In this document: positions 43,259 through 53,529 of the stretch, one piece after another
Numbering within the stretch: position 1 is the first letter of the stretch
Layout of the letters: each line of letters opens with the position of its first letter
Assembly: GCA_003435055.1 (NCBI GenBank)
Contig: QUMM01000006.1
Location: 74,839-138,838, forward strand
Direction: 5' to 3'
From: Lachnospiraceae bacterium OF09-6
GTDB lineage: Bacteria; Bacillota; Clostridia; Lachnospirales; Lachnospiraceae
Length of the DNA stretch: 64,000 bases
Position numbers and translations under genes: made by a program
Notes under the pieces: model-generated
Databases searched by the model: none
What the model saw: only the letters and a program-made list of their open reading frames with translations
Told to the model about the DNA's origin: nothing

Positions 43259-45000
43259 ATGTTTCAGAAACCATTTTCAAAAAAGTTATGTTTATTCCTT
43301 TTACTTTTTCTTCTGACACTGGCTTCCTTCTTTCGTCTTTCCACCGTTTTTACGGCCAAAGTCTTTTCTCAGCTGACGGGAACTCTCTTCCGCAAAGAGG
43401 TTACTTCCAGTACCCTGACTTTACATTATACGCTGACAGAACCAGAATCATACGGTATTACAGAAATTCCAGTATGTTTTCAGCCTTCTGACGATGCAGA
43501 TGCCTTTTCCGAACATTGTCAGAAGCTTCTGTCCAGTCTGGATCCATCCTGCCTGTCCCGTTCAGATCAGATCACCTATGATATTCTGCTTCTCTTACTC
43601 CGGCAGAATCAGACTGCCGCTCAGTTTGAAGGTTACCCTGAACCTCTGGGTTCTACCATCGGCCTGCAGGCTCAGCTGCCAATTCTTCTGTGTGAATACC
43701 GTTTTGACTCTGCCAGAGATATCCATACTTATCTTCAGCTACTTTCCACCACGGATCAATATTTTTCTTCTCTGTTATCCTATGAACGTCAAAAAGCGGC
43801 CCGTGGTCTGTTCATGCCATCTTCCTGCGCAGATGGGATCATCCGACAGTGTCAGGCCTTTTTGGATGCTGATCTCTCTGATCACCTTCTGATTACTTCT
43901 TTTCAGCAAAAAATTTCCGCCATGGCGACTCTTTCTTCTGATGAAAAACAGAATTTTCTGGGGAAAAACCGTCAAATCATACTACAACATGTTCTGCCTG
44001 CTTACCAGCTTCTGATCCAGGCTTAACGGATCTGAAAAAGTCCTGCCGCAATGAAATGGGGCTTACGTATCTTCCACAAGGCCGCGCCTACTACGAATAT
44101 CTGGTACAATCTTCTACAGGATCTGGTCTTTCTATCCATTCTATTCAGAACCGGATTCAGGCACAGCTTCTGGAAGATGCCTCTGTCTGCCGCCAAATCC
44201 TGCAGCAATATCCATCTGCAGCCAGCCTTTCCACAGACTTCGTTCCTACGGATCCTGCTTTTATCCTTCTGGATCTTCAGCAAAAAATGGCAGAGGATTT
44301 TCCCTCCATACCAGATACCGAATATCAGTTAAAATACGTGGATGATGCTCTCTCCCCTTATTTAAGTCCTGCCTTTTACCTGACAGCACCAGTCGATGCT
44401 CCGGATCAGAACATTATTTATCTGAATCCATCTGCCGGTTACAGCGGACTGGATCTGTACACTACACTGGCTCACGAAGGATTCCCGGGACATCTCTATC
44501 AAAACCGTTATTCTTCCGACTTTCTTTCCCCTTTGCGCAGCCTTTTTGGTTTTAGCGGCTACACAGAAGGATGGGCTACCTATGTGGAAATGATCAGCTA
44601 TGACTATGCTGCTGCAGGGCGATCAGATACGGAACATGCTGCAGTATCCCTTGCACAGAAACAGCGGTCTATGATGTTGGGACTTTCTTCCCTTATCGAC
44701 ATTCTGGTTCACTACCATGGATACACCAGAGAAGAAGTTCGGCTTTTTTTACGCGACCTGGGGATCGCTGGCACATCGGTCTCTGACTCCATCTATGATG
44801 CTGTTCTGGAGTCACCGGCAAATTATCTGAAGTATTACCTCGGTTATCTGAGTTTTCTGGATCTGCGCCGCTGGTGTCAGAAAAACTGGCCAGAGCAGTT
44901 TCAGATTTCCACTTTCCATCAATATGTTCTGGAAATCGGTCCCTGTCCTTTCCCGGTACTGGAAAAATACCTGAAACTATGCTATACTGGTTCATTATAA
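43259..45000 (+). pseudogene. DUF885-family lipoprotein-like/metallopeptidase-like protein, one frameshift near 44020
   Basis: The first 255 codons have an N-terminal membrane anchor (KLCLFLLLFLLTLASFF) and the DUF885 N-terminal half, then stop after QLLIQA. The second frame resumes with GLTDLKKSCRNEMGLTYLPQ and contains the family hallmarks TTLAHEGFPGHLYQNRY and GYTEGWATYVEMIS, with the C-terminus intact to 45000. One G added in CAGGCTTAAC restores a protein of about 580 residues. The His-Glu-x-x-x-x-His signature suggests a zinc peptidase outside the membrane. As the rest is conserved, this may be a sequencing error. Confidence 0.78.
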
Positions 45001-45017
45001 ACGATGGGAGTGATACT

Positions 45018-47063
45018 ATGAAACAACAGGTATCCTGGGGAGGTAAATTAAAGTCCTACCTGGAATGGCCTATTTTTGTAATTGTCCTGCTGTTGATTAT
45101 GGATGTGGCGGTCTTTGCATGCAGTAAACAGGCCGGACTTGTGGCTCTGATTTTCACCTGTATCTATCTGGTGATTGTCGTAGCACTGTTCTTTGTATAT
45201 AAGCCATCCGTCATGAAAGAACTGGTATCCTTCGCCGCAGAATACGGGCAGGTACAGCGCCAGATGCTGGAAGAATTCAGTATTCCTTATGGCCTTCTGG
45301 ATATCGATGGCAAGACAGTCTGGATGAATCATGAGATGCAGACATTGTTTGGCAAAAACAACCGTTATCATCAGGTAATCACTACACTGATCCCTGATCT
45401 GTGTCTTTCACAGCTGCCTCACGAGCAGGAAACGACGGAACTGGAAACGATGATTCATGAAAAAAATTTTCGAATTCAGGTCAGACGCATTCATATTGAT
45501 GAATGGCAGTCTTCCTCGGATCTGCTGATTGTTCCGGACGACCAGAGTTACCTGTATACTCTGTACATGTTTGATGATACCGAACTGATGCAGTATAAAC
45601 GTCTGAATGAAGAGCAGAAACTGGTTGTCGGATTGATCTATATCGACAATTACGACGACGTCCTGGACAGTATGGATGATGTCCGCAAGTCTCTTCTGCT
45701 TGCATTGATTGACCGTAAGATTGATAAATATATCAGCAATCACCAGGGTATTATGAAGAAGCTGGAGAAAGATAAATATTTTATCATCATCCAGCAGCGA
45801 TACCTGAACAGTATGCAGGAAGGCCGTTTTTCTCTGATGGAAGATATCAAGACCGTCAATGTGGGAAACGAAATGAATATTACATTAAGCATCGGTATCG
45901 GTACGAATGGAAAGAATTATCAGGAGAATTATTCTTTTGCCCATGCAGCAATTGACCTGGCTCTTGGACGTGGCGGCGATCAGGCAGTTGTAAAGGATGC
46001 CACCTCCATTACGTATTATGGTGGCAAGTCCCAGCAGGTAGAAAAAAGTACCCGTGTCCGTGCCCGTGTTAAGGCACAGGCTCTCCTGGAAATCATCAAT
46101 GCCAAAGATGATGTCGTGATTATGGGGCATAAGATCACAGATATTGATACCTTCGGAGCAGCGATCGGAATCTTTCGTGCTGCCAGAAGTGTAGGCAAAC
46201 GGGCTTATATCCTGATTGACAGCAACAGCCATTCCATTACCCCATATCTGAACATGTTCCTGGGAAATAAGGATTATGAACCAGATATGTTCATCAACCA
46301 TCAGATGGCTGATGAACTGGTAGATGCCAATACGGTGCTGGTTGTTGTGGATACCAACCGGCCAAGCAATACCGAGTATCCGGCACTTCTGGATCGGGCG
46401 AAGACGATTGTGGTACTGGATCATCACCGCCAGAGCAGTGAGATTATCCGTAACGCTACCCTTTCCTATACGGAACCATACGCTTCTTCCGCATGTGAAA
46501 TGGTTGCAGAGATTCTTCAGTACTTTAACGAAGGCGTTAAACTGACCCGTATTGAAGCTGACTGTGTTTATGCCGGCATTATTGTAGATACCAATAATTT
46601 TCTGGCCAAGACCGGTATCCGTACTTTCGAAGCAGCTGCTTACCTGCGGCGCTGCGGTGCCGATGTGACCCGTGTCAGAAAAATCATGCGAAATGATATT
46701 TCTGCCTATAAGGCCAGAGCCGAAGCGATTCAGAAGGCAGAACTTTATCACGAATGCTATGCGATCAGTATTCTGCCAAGTCAGAATCTGGACATGCCAA
46801 CGATTATCGGTGCACAGGCAGCCAATGAATTGCTGAATATTATCGGCGTAAAAGCTTCCTTCGTACTGACCAGCTACAATAACATCATTTACTTCAGTGC
46901 CCGCTCCATTGATGAAGTAAATGTACAGATCATTATGGAACGTCTCGGCGGGGGCGGCCATATGAATATTGCCGGTGCTCAGCTCGCCGGTGTGACTGCG
47001 GAAGCAGCCAAAGAAAAATTAAAAGAAACACTGGATGCCATGATTGCAGAGGGCGCCATCTAG
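45018..47063 (+). CDS. gdpP: GdpP-type cyclic-di-AMP phosphodiesterase
   Basis: This 681-residue protein has two N-terminal membrane segments, a PAS-like domain (about 80-150), a degenerate GGDEF domain (LALGRGGDQAVVKD) and a DHH/DHHA1 phosphodiesterase domain with DIDTFGAAIG, VLDHHRQSSE, DTNNFLAKTG and GGGGHMNIAGAQL. It hydrolyses c-di-AMP, controlling osmotic and wall homeostasis. GGGAG precedes ATG 45018; the longer frame from 44874 overlaps the DUF885 gene. It heads the conserved gdpP-rplI-dnaB operon. Confidence 0.95.
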   Translation: MKQQVSWGGKLKSYLEWPIFVIVLLLIMDVAVFACSKQAGLVALIFTCIYLVIVVALFFVYKPSVMKELVSFAAEYGQVQRQMLEEFSIPYGLLDIDGKTVWMNHEMQTLFGKNNRYHQVITTLIPDLCLSQLPHEQETTELETMIHEKNFRIQVRRIHIDEWQSSSDLLIVPDDQSYLYTLYMFDDTELMQYKRLNEEQKLVVGLIYIDNYDDVLDSMDDVRKSLLLALIDRKIDKYISNHQGIMKKLEKDKYFIIIQQRYLNSMQEGRFSLMEDIKTVNVGNEMNITLSIGIGTNGKNYQENYSFAHAAIDLALGRGGDQAVVKDATSITYYGGKSQQVEKSTRVRARVKAQALLEIINAKDDVVIMGHKITDIDTFGAAIGIFRAARSVGKRAYILIDSNSHSITPYLNMFLGNKDYEPDMFINHQMADELVDANTVLVVVDTNRPSNTEYPALLDRAKTIVVLDHHRQSSEIIRNATLSYTEPYASSACEMVAEILQYFNEGVKLTRIEADCVYAGIIVDTNNFLAKTGIRTFEAAAYLRRCGADVTRVRKIMRNDISAYKARAEAIQKAELYHECYAISILPSQNLDMPTIIGAQAANELLNIIGVKASFVLTSYNNIIYFSARSIDEVNVQIIMERLGGGGHMNIAGAQLAGVTAEAAKEKLKETLDAMIAEGAI

Positions 47064-47075
47064 AGAGGAGACTTT

Positions 47076-47522
47076 ATGAAAGTAATTTTATTAGAAGATG
47101 TAAAATCCCTGGGAAAAAAGGGAGAGACCGTGAATGTCAGCGATGGATATGCAAGAAACATGCTGTTTCCAAAAAAACTGGGTGTGGAAGCTACCCCAAA
47201 GAATCTGAATGATCTGAAACTGCAGAAAGCGAATCAGGCTAAAGTTGCTCAGGAACAGTTAGATGCTGCAAAAGCATTTGCAGAAGTCCTGCACAGCAAA
47301 GAAATCCTTCTTTCCATTAAAGTTGGCGAAGGTGGTAAGACTTTCGGTTCGATTTCCTCCAAGGAGATTTCTGAAGCAGCAAAGAAACAGTTTGACCTGG
47401 ATATCGACAAGAAAAAAATCCAGCTTCCAAATCCTATTCGCGCTCTTGGCACCACAGAAGTCAGCGTAAAGCTTCATCCAAAGGTTACTGCTTCTTTGAA
47501 AGTAACTGTGAAAGAAGCATAA
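47076..47522 (+). CDS. rplI: Ribosomal protein bL9
   Basis: This 148-residue protein starts [20 protein letters not shown] followed by [20 protein letters not shown], the L9 N-terminal domain. A long helix and the C-terminal domain with [12 protein letters not shown] complete it. AGAGAGGAGAC precedes the ATG. It belongs to the large ribosomal subunit. Confidence 0.98.
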   Translation: MKVILLEDVKSLGKKGETVNVSDGYARNMLFPKKLGVEATPKNLNDLKLQKANQAKVAQEQLDAAKAFAEVLHSKEILLSIKVGEGGKTFGSISSKEISEAAKKQFDLDIDKKKIQLPNPIRALGTTEVSVKLHPKVTASLKVTVKEA

Positions 47523-47537
47523 GGGATTACAGACATT

Positions 47538-48866
47538 ATGGAAGAAACTCTAATCAAGCGGGTGCTGCCCAACAGCCCCGAAGCCGAACAGTCCGTTATC
47601 GGTTCCATGATGATGGACTCAGAAGCTATTATGACGGCTTCTGAAATACTGACCAGCGAAGACTTTTACCAGCGCCAGTACGGGATTTTGTTCGATGCTA
47701 TGGTAGAACTCTACAACGAAGGGAAAGCTGTGGATCTTGTGACCCTGCAGGATCGTCTGAAAGAAAAAGATGTTCCTCCTGAGGTGGCCAGTCTGGAATT
47801 TGTGAAGGATATTCTGGATACGGTCTATACTTCTGCACATATTCGCCAGTATGCCACCATCGTTCATGAAAAGGCCATGCTGCGCAAACTGATCCGGACA
47901 ACTGAAGGCATTGCCAATACCTGTTATGCTGGTAAAGAATCCATGGAAGATATTTTCGTGGATACAGAAAAACAAATTTTTGACATTATTCAGCAAAATA
48001 CTTCCGGTGAATATGTCCCGATCAAAGATGTCGTATTAAATGCATTGGACAAGATTGAGATGGCCTCTAAGACCAAGGGAAATGTCACCGGTATTCCTAC
48101 TGGTTTCATTGATCTGGACTATAAAACTGCCGGTTTTCAGCCTTCCGACCTGATTCTGGTGGCCGCCCGTCCTTCCATGGGAAAAACTGCGCTGGTCTTA
48201 AATATTGCCCAGCATATGGCATTCCGTGAAGATGTGACCGTTGCCGTATTCAGTCTGGAAATGTCAAAAGAGCAGCTGGTAAACCGTCTGCTCTCTCTGG
48301 AATCCCGGGTAGACTCCCAGTCCATCCGAACCGGTAATCTGACAGATGAAGACTGGAGCAAACTAATCGAGGGAGCCGGCGTCATCGGTAAATCTCATCT
48401 GATCATTGACGATACGCCTGGTATTTCCGTCACAGAGCTGCGAAGCAAATGTCGAAAGTTCAAGATGGAACATAATCTTGGCATCATCATCATCGACTAC
48501 CTGCAGCTGATGACCGGCAGCAAACACAGTGAATCCAGACAGCAGGAGATCTCCGATATCTCCCGTTCTCTAAAAGCAATTGCCCGTGAACTGAATGTTC
48601 CGGTTGTGGCTCTGTCCCAGCTGAGCCGAGCGGTAGAACAGCGGCCTGATCACCGCCCAATGCTTTCGGATCTTCGAGAATCCGGTGCTATCGAGCAGGA
48701 TGCGGACGTAGTTATGTTCATTTATCGAGATGACTATTACAACAAAGATACCGCCAAACCAAATGTAGCTGAGATCATCATTGCCAAACAACGAAACGGT
48801 GCCATCGGTACCATTGAGCTGGCATGGCTGCCTCAATACACTAAATTTGCCAATATGAAAAAATAA
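47538..48866 (+). CDS. dnaB: Replicative DNA helicase
   Basis: This 442-residue helicase has the DnaB N-terminal domain (LPNSPEAEQSVIGSMMMDSE) and RecA-like core with Walker A ARPSMGKTALVLN, Walker B IIIIDYLQLMTG and the motif LSRAVEQRPDHRPMLSDLRE. No intein is present. It unwinds DNA at the replication fork and is loaded with DnaI/DnaC-type partners. Confidence 0.98.
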   Translation: MEETLIKRVLPNSPEAEQSVIGSMMMDSEAIMTASEILTSEDFYQRQYGILFDAMVELYNEGKAVDLVTLQDRLKEKDVPPEVASLEFVKDILDTVYTSAHIRQYATIVHEKAMLRKLIRTTEGIANTCYAGKESMEDIFVDTEKQIFDIIQQNTSGEYVPIKDVVLNALDKIEMASKTKGNVTGIPTGFIDLDYKTAGFQPSDLILVAARPSMGKTALVLNIAQHMAFREDVTVAVFSLEMSKEQLVNRLLSLESRVDSQSIRTGNLTDEDWSKLIEGAGVIGKSHLIIDDTPGISVTELRSKCRKFKMEHNLGIIIIDYLQLMTGSKHSESRQQEISDISRSLKAIARELNVPVVALSQLSRAVEQRPDHRPMLSDLRESGAIEQDADVVMFIYRDDYYNKDTAKPNVAEIIIAKQRNGAIGTIELAWLPQYTKFANMKK

Positions 48867-48867
48867 G

Positions 48868-48901
48868 CCAGCGGGGACAGAGTTTTCCCCGTTGTTTTTT
48901 T
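48868..48901 (+). terminator. Terminator of the gdpP-rplI-dnaB operon
   Basis: AGCGGGGA pairs with TTCCCCGTT and is followed by GTTTTTTT. Confidence 0.8.
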
Positions 48902-49007
48902 GCGTATAATACCATTTATTCTGGTAATAATAACAGTCTAGCATTCTATAAACTACCATTTTTACCTGTATGATCATAATATCATATTGTAAAGGAAAGG
49001 TATTATC

Positions 49008-49352
49008 GTGAACAACATCCAGGCGCTACGTAAAGAAAAGCATATTTCGCAGACTTATTTGAGTATTTTACTGGAAGTATCTCAGGAAACAATCAGTGCA
49101 TATGAAAATGGCAAACATAATCCAAGTACCAAGTCTCTGATTCGTCTCCGTGAAATCTTTCAGGTCAGTATTGATTATATTCTTGGTCTGACAGAAGATC
49201 GTTATCCTACGGCTCAGAGAAGTGATCTTTCTCAGGATGAACAATCCCTTTTGCATGCCTACCGCCAGCTGGATGCCAGTGGAAAATCACAGATCCGGGC
49301 CTACCTGGAAGGATTTCTTGCTTCACGAGCCTATACCATAGATAAAGCATGA
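49008..49352 (+). CDS. XRE-family transcriptional regulator
   Basis: This 114-residue protein has an N-terminal helix-turn-helix (KEKHISQTYLSILLEVSQET, ISAYENGKHNPS) and a C-terminal helical segment (SLLHAYRQLDASGKSQIRAY) common to small Firmicute regulators. The start codon is GTG at 49008-49010 with AAAGGAAAGG upstream. It overlaps the next XRE gene by four bases, so the two are translated together. Confidence 0.85.
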   Translation: MNNIQALRKEKHISQTYLSILLEVSQETISAYENGKHNPSTKSLIRLREIFQVSIDYILGLTEDRYPTAQRSDLSQDEQSLLHAYRQLDASGKSQIRAYLEGFLASRAYTIDKA

Positions 49353-49573
49353 ATACAAGATTATTTGATTTACGTGTATCTAAGAATCTAAGTCAGTCAG
49401 CCATTGCCAGCTCTCTCAACTGCAGCCAGCGTATGTACAGTCGGTATGAACGTGGTGAGGCCAATATTCCTTTGTCCCTCCTGGTTGAAATGGCTAAATA
49501 TCACCATACCAGTATTGACTATCTTCTCAATCTGACTGATATCCCCAATTCTTATCCACAGAAAAAACGATGA
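49349..49573 (+). CDS. XRE-family DNA-binding protein
   Basis: This 74-residue protein is almost only a helix-turn-helix domain (SKNLSQSAIASSLNCSQRMY, SRYERGEANIP, IDYLLNLTD). Its ATG overlaps the upstream stop as ATGA. Its 3' end overlaps the convergent DUF362 gene by 22 bases. The target is unknown. Confidence 0.8.
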   Translation: MNTRLFDLRVSKNLSQSAIASSLNCSQRMYSRYERGEANIPLSLLVEMAKYHHTSIDYLLNLTDIPNSYPQKKR

Positions 49574-50709
49574 GGCAGCTTCTTTTTTGCTATATACTCT
49601 TTCAAATATTCATAAATCTGCTCTTCTGTAGGCGGACAGCCTTTTACAGAATACTCAAAGCCTGACGTACACGATCCAACTCCCAGTCTGCCATGCTTTC
49701 CACGATATCCCTGTCCAATACAGACCTTTGTGTCCAGCTTCTCCAGAAGCCCTTCTTCTTTCAGGCGTTGCAAGGCGGGCAGAAAATATCCATAACAGGC
49801 GCTGCAGGATTCCACTTCTTCCACCGCATCCTCCAGAGCAGCTACTTTATAACTCTTCGGCAATTCCGGTTCTTTATAACCTATGTTACGGCTGCACATC
49901 TGGATATTTGCGTGCTCCAGATCCGTACTGCCACATCCCAGTTCTTCTGCAAATACAAGATAATCAATGTCTCTTGTTTCATAATGAAGCATGTGGCAGG
50001 CACAGGTGTCCATCAGTACCGGATCTGCTGCTGTCATGACACAATTGCAAACCGTTGGATTGCCTCCATCTTCAAAATCCAGATCTCCGCAGATATGATC
50101 CACCACTACAAAATCCTGATGAATCCCCATATTCAGATGGGCAATCGGTTTATGAAGTCCCATCACATGAAAATGCCGTTTTTCTTTGTTTGGAATCAGT
50201 CCCTTCAGATTCTTTAAAGCACAGGTCATTTTAGTCTGACAATGCCCTTTCAGCACCGGCACATTAATCAGGAAATCGATCTTATCCACACTGTCACAGA
50301 TCTGAAGCTCCATCCCTGCGCAATTCTTTGCATGACTGCTATCCTTCTGCATATCCCAAAACGGAACACCATACTGTTCACTCAGCCGGTCATAGCCACA
50401 TACTTCGATGGACTCCTGGGTCTTATCCCCCACCCAGGAGCCTTCCAGCATGGCCATTCTGATAAATCCATGTTCCTGAAGATACTCTATAATACCTGCC
50501 ACCACTTCTGGATGAGTAGTTCCTCCCCAGGATGCCTCCGATGGAGCCACCAGATTGGGCTTCATGCCAATCTGAAGCTCTTCCTTACTTTTCCCCAACT
50601 CGTTTGCTTTCTCTTCCACCATCTCTGCCAGCCGTGATTCCTCCAAAATCTCCTTCGTCATCTGAAGATAATCTGTTCCATATATTTTCAATATCTGATT
50701 TCTTTCCAT
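49552..50709 (-). CDS. DUF362-family protein
   Basis: This 385-residue protein has the DUF362 pattern: MKPNLVAPSEASWGGTTHPE, a central FLINVPVLKGHCQTKMTCAL then KNLKGLIPNKEKRHFH, and several Cys in the C-terminal third (ESCSACYGYF) but no full ferredoxin motif. The biochemical role of DUF362 proteins is not settled. GGGAGAATAG precedes the ATG. It stands alone between the XRE pair and the divergent isomerase gene. Confidence 0.8.
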   Translation of the reverse strand: MERNQILKIYGTDYLQMTKEILEESRLAEMVEEKANELGKSKEELQIGMKPNLVAPSEASWGGTTHPEVVAGIIEYLQEHGFIRMAMLEGSWVGDKTQESIEVCGYDRLSEQYGVPFWDMQKDSSHAKNCAGMELQICDSVDKIDFLINVPVLKGHCQTKMTCALKNLKGLIPNKEKRHFHVMGLHKPIAHLNMGIHQDFVVVDHICGDLDFEDGGNPTVCNCVMTAADPVLMDTCACHMLHYETRDIDYLVFAEELGCGSTDLEHANIQMCSRNIGYKEPELPKSYKVAALEDAVEEVESCSACYGYFLPALQRLKEEGLLEKLDTKVCIGQGYRGKHGRLGVGSCTSGFEYSVKGCPPTEEQIYEYLKEYIAKKKLPHRFFCG

Positions 50710-50860
50710 CTTCTATTCTCCCGCTCTGTATTTTTACTATACCAGTGCATTGCCTGACAAATCCAGTGTACCATCCGTTTCCCCCTTAGCAAGAATATCG
50801 TTGCCGGATGCGAACAGTAATCTGGCAAGATTCTATCATTTAAACATAAGTTTTCCCCTG

Positions 50861-50889
50861 TTGAGTTTTCTCGCTCCCGCGAGTATAAT
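50861..50889 (+). promoter_or_regulatory. Promoter of the YihS-like isomerase gene with an operator-like palindrome in the spacer
   Basis: TTGAGT at 50861-50866 and TATAAT at 50884-50889 are 17 bases apart. The spacer contains the perfect inverted repeat CTCGC-TCCC-GCGAG, positioned where a regulator would contact both boxes. Confidence 0.7.
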
Positions 50890-50930
50890 AAAAAACGTAT
50901 AAAAAAGATATCTCCGGGGGGATTAACAAA

Positions 50931-52178
50931 ATGAATACAGAAAATAAAAAGTATCTGATTGATACCGATGAAAACAAGAAATTTCTGGAAGATGTACGCA
51001 ATGGTCTGTTAAAATTCGGGCATGCTTTTCCATCTCCGGGTGGCGGGTCTTATTACCTTGGCGATGATGGTACACCATGGAAAGATCGCAACCGTGAGAC
51101 CTGGATTACCAGCCGTATGGCTCATGTATATAGTATTGGCACTTTCTTAGGACATGAGGGCAGCGAAGAGCTGGCAGATGCCGCATTAAAGGGTCTGCGT
51201 GGAGAACTTCACGATGATGTGAATGGTGGATGGTATGCCGGGCTGACTGCCAATAATGAGATCGTACCTACCAAGCAGTGCTACGCTCACGCATTTGTTA
51301 TTCTGGCTGCTTCCTCAGGTGTTCTTGCAGGAAGACCTGGCGCACAGGAACTTCTGGATGAAGCACTGAAGACCTATGACCTGCGCTTCTGGAATGAGGA
51401 AGAGGGACTTTCCTGCGATACCTGGAATACCGAGTTTACCGTACTGGATGACTACCGTGGATTGAATGCCAATATGCATACCGTAGAAGCCTTTCTTGCT
51501 GCTGCCGATGTCACCGGTGATGAAAAGTACCGCGTCAGAGCAGGCCGCATCATTGACCATGTTACCGGTTGGGCCAAAGAGAATAACTGGCGGATCCCAG
51601 AGCATTTTTCCAAAGACTGGGCAGCCGATCTGGAATGTAATAAAGAACGTCCGGATGATCCATTTAAACCTTATGGAGCCACTCCTGGTCATGGCATCGA
51701 GTGGGCCAGACTGATTACTCAGTGGGCACTTTCCTTCTATCGCACGACCAAAGAGAAAGCAATTCCTTATATCTCTATGGCAGAATTTCTCTACAATCGT
51801 GCCATTGAAGATGCATGGTTTGCTGATGGTGCACCTGGTATCTGCTACACTACGGACTGGGAAGGCAAACCGGTGGTTCATGACCGTATGCATTGGACAT
51901 TGGCTGAAGCCATCAATACTTCCGCAGTTCTCTGGCATGTGACCAAAAATCAGAAATATGCCGATGACTATGCACAGTTCATGCAGTATCTGGATGAAAA
52001 GGTACTGGATCATGTCCATGGTTCCTGGTTCCATCAGCTGGATCAGAATAATGAGCTGCTGACCACTGTATGGCCTGGCAAATCCGACCTGTACCATGCA
52101 ACTCAGGCAACCCTGATTCCTTATTACGCACCGGATCTGTCCATCGCACCGGCTGTAAAGTGGGGAAAAACCTGCTAA
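50931..52178 (+). CDS. N-acylglucosamine 2-epimerase family sugar isomerase (YihS-like)
   Basis: This 415-residue (alpha/alpha)6-barrel protein aligns along its length with YihS-type aldose-ketose isomerases: TWITSRMAHVYSIGTFLGHE, DDYRGLNANMHTVEAFLAAA, GATPGHGIEWARLITQWA, TDWEGKPVVHDRMHW and DLYHATQATLIP. The His residues in NMH, GHGIEW and LYHA correspond to the catalytic set. It interconverts aldoses such as mannose, glucose, lyxose or sulfoquinovose with ketoses; which one is not decided by sequence alone. GGGGGGATTAAC precedes the ATG. No other sugar genes adjoin it. Confidence 0.85.
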   Translation: MNTENKKYLIDTDENKKFLEDVRNGLLKFGHAFPSPGGGSYYLGDDGTPWKDRNRETWITSRMAHVYSIGTFLGHEGSEELADAALKGLRGELHDDVNGGWYAGLTANNEIVPTKQCYAHAFVILAASSGVLAGRPGAQELLDEALKTYDLRFWNEEEGLSCDTWNTEFTVLDDYRGLNANMHTVEAFLAAADVTGDEKYRVRAGRIIDHVTGWAKENNWRIPEHFSKDWAADLECNKERPDDPFKPYGATPGHGIEWARLITQWALSFYRTTKEKAIPYISMAEFLYNRAIEDAWFADGAPGICYTTDWEGKPVVHDRMHWTLAEAINTSAVLWHVTKNQKYADDYAQFMQYLDEKVLDHVHGSWFHQLDQNNELLTTVWPGKSDLYHATQATLIPYYAPDLSIAPAVKWGKTC

Positions 52179-52258
52179 TCTGCCTGATAGGAAATGACCG
52201 GAAAGAATTGCATTTCTCTTTTCCGGTCGAATTTTTAGAATTGGAGAACTGTTTTACT

Positions 52259-52528
52259 ATGTTTTATTTACCGGATGGAACCACCAAATGTGGATTTTAT
52301 GAATGCAAACGATGTGACAATCGTTTTCTGTCTCTGCAGACGATGAAGAAAATACCATGCCCGAGCTGTGCGCAGGACATTGACTATGAAATCGGACCAG
52401 ATGAATCACTGGACGATATTCTGGATTCTGCTGAACTGATTCAGGTGATTGAAGGAGAAGAAGAGATCAAAAAAATGGATGGATTGTTATCCCTTGCCAT
52501 CACCGGCGGAGAAGACGAATGGATCTAA
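52259..52528 (+). CDS. Small zinc-ribbon protein
   Basis: This 89-residue protein has two CxxC pairs (YECKRCDNRFLSL and IPCPSCAQDIDYE) forming a rubredoxin-like zinc ribbon, followed by an acidic helical tail. ATG 52259 is preceded by TTGGAG. It overlaps the next gene by ten bases. Exact function unknown. Confidence 0.7.
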   Translation: MFYLPDGTTKCGFYECKRCDNRFLSLQTMKKIPCPSCAQDIDYEIGPDESLDDILDSAELIQVIEGEEEIKKMDGLLSLAITGGEDEWI

Positions 52529-53529
52529 GTATTGACTGTCTCCTGCCACCAGACAATGAATTTCAGAAGCTGGATCTGCTACTCTCTCAGGGATCTTTTG
52601 AACTGGTAAACTACCAGCCAGATCAGAAAGTACAGGATCTGAAACTGGTTTATCTGATGAATGATGCGGCAGAAAGCTTTCTGGTATTCCAGAAAGCACG
52701 TCTGACCGGCGAATATCTGCCTGATTTCGATGGGGATTTATCCGCTTCTCTGTCAGAAGATGAACATGGATATGTCTTAGTCCTTCATCAGGATTCCACT
52801 GTCTGTACACTGTTTTTTCAAAATCTGACACTGGAAACACATTTATTTGACTATGGAAAAACCGGTCATTTCTGGGTAACAGGATATGAATACCTGCGTC
52901 AGCTGGAGTATCGGATTGCCATCTTACACGACAAACTGGAATATCTGGGAACGGACTATTGTAATGAAGCAGAACAGCAATTAGCCGTCCTTGCCGCCTT
53001 TCCGCCACTGAACTACAACTGCTATCCTGCCGTTCCTGACAAATATCTAGTTCCAAAATATCCACGCTGGTTTGTGTCGCAGGCAGCGATCGCCGTGATG
53101 TACCGGCTGGCTCTGGAGGCAGGAGATTCCGCACTGGTACGCTGGCTGGATCTATATCAGCGTTTTCCGATACGGCTCCTTGCCCGCCATATCGCACGTA
53201 TGCTGCATCAGACTGCACATGCCGGTATCATCGATCTGCTTACTGAAAAACTGGCAGATGCAGCTTCTGCCTATCCAGAACGGATCTTTTCAGAAAGTAT
53301 GCAGGCACAAATCCGTGAACTTTATCAGCAGGCAGAGAAACGCCAAACGGAATTACTTTCTCAGGGAATCCAGTCCGATATTTTAAAAGAAGAACCTTTT
53401 CAGTATACCGAAGATACACTTATATACAAAGTGCATCTGATGATCTGGAAGAAAAAAGGAATAAGCCGGATCGTGGAGATCGAGACTTTTACCTCAGAGA
53501 ACGCAGATAAACTTTCTGTTCCGGTGTAA
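52519..53529 (+). CDS. Uncharacterised protein, possibly DUF3878-like
   Basis: This 336-residue cytoplasmic protein has no signal peptide or membrane segments and consists of a mixed N-terminal half and a helical C-terminal half (QAAIAVMYRLALEAGDSALV; HIARMLHQTAHAGIIDLLTE). It resembles DUF3878 proteins of Lachnospiraceae, a tentative call from memory of that family. It is translationally coupled to the zinc-ribbon gene, so the two products may work together. Its 3' end overlaps the convergent AlkD-like gene. Confidence 0.6.
   Translation: MDLSIDCLLPPDNEFQKLDLLLSQGSFELVNYQPDQKVQDLKLVYLMNDAAESFLVFQKARLTGEYLPDFDGDLSASLSEDEHGYVLVLHQDSTVCTLFFQNLTLETHLFDYGKTGHFWVTGYEYLRQLEYRIAILHDKLEYLGTDYCNEAEQQLAVLAAFPPLNYNCYPAVPDKYLVPKYPRWFVSQAAIAVMYRLALEAGDSALVRWLDLYQRFPIRLLARHIARMLHQTAHAGIIDLLTEKLADAASAYPERIFSESMQAQIRELYQQAEKRQTELLSQGIQSDILKEEPFQYTEDTLIYKVHLMIWKKKGISRIVEIETFTSENADKLSVPV

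Noticed and set aside
44874..45017. In-frame extension of the gdpP gene to 44874
   Set aside because: It overlaps the conserved C-terminus of the DUF885 gene, lacks a ribosome binding site, and GdpP begins with the membrane segment after MKQQVSW, which has GGGAG upstream.
45885..46961. A 358-codon minus-strand open frame opposite gdpP
   Set aside because: It lies entirely within the conserved DHH domain coding region and has no family resemblance or ribosome binding site.
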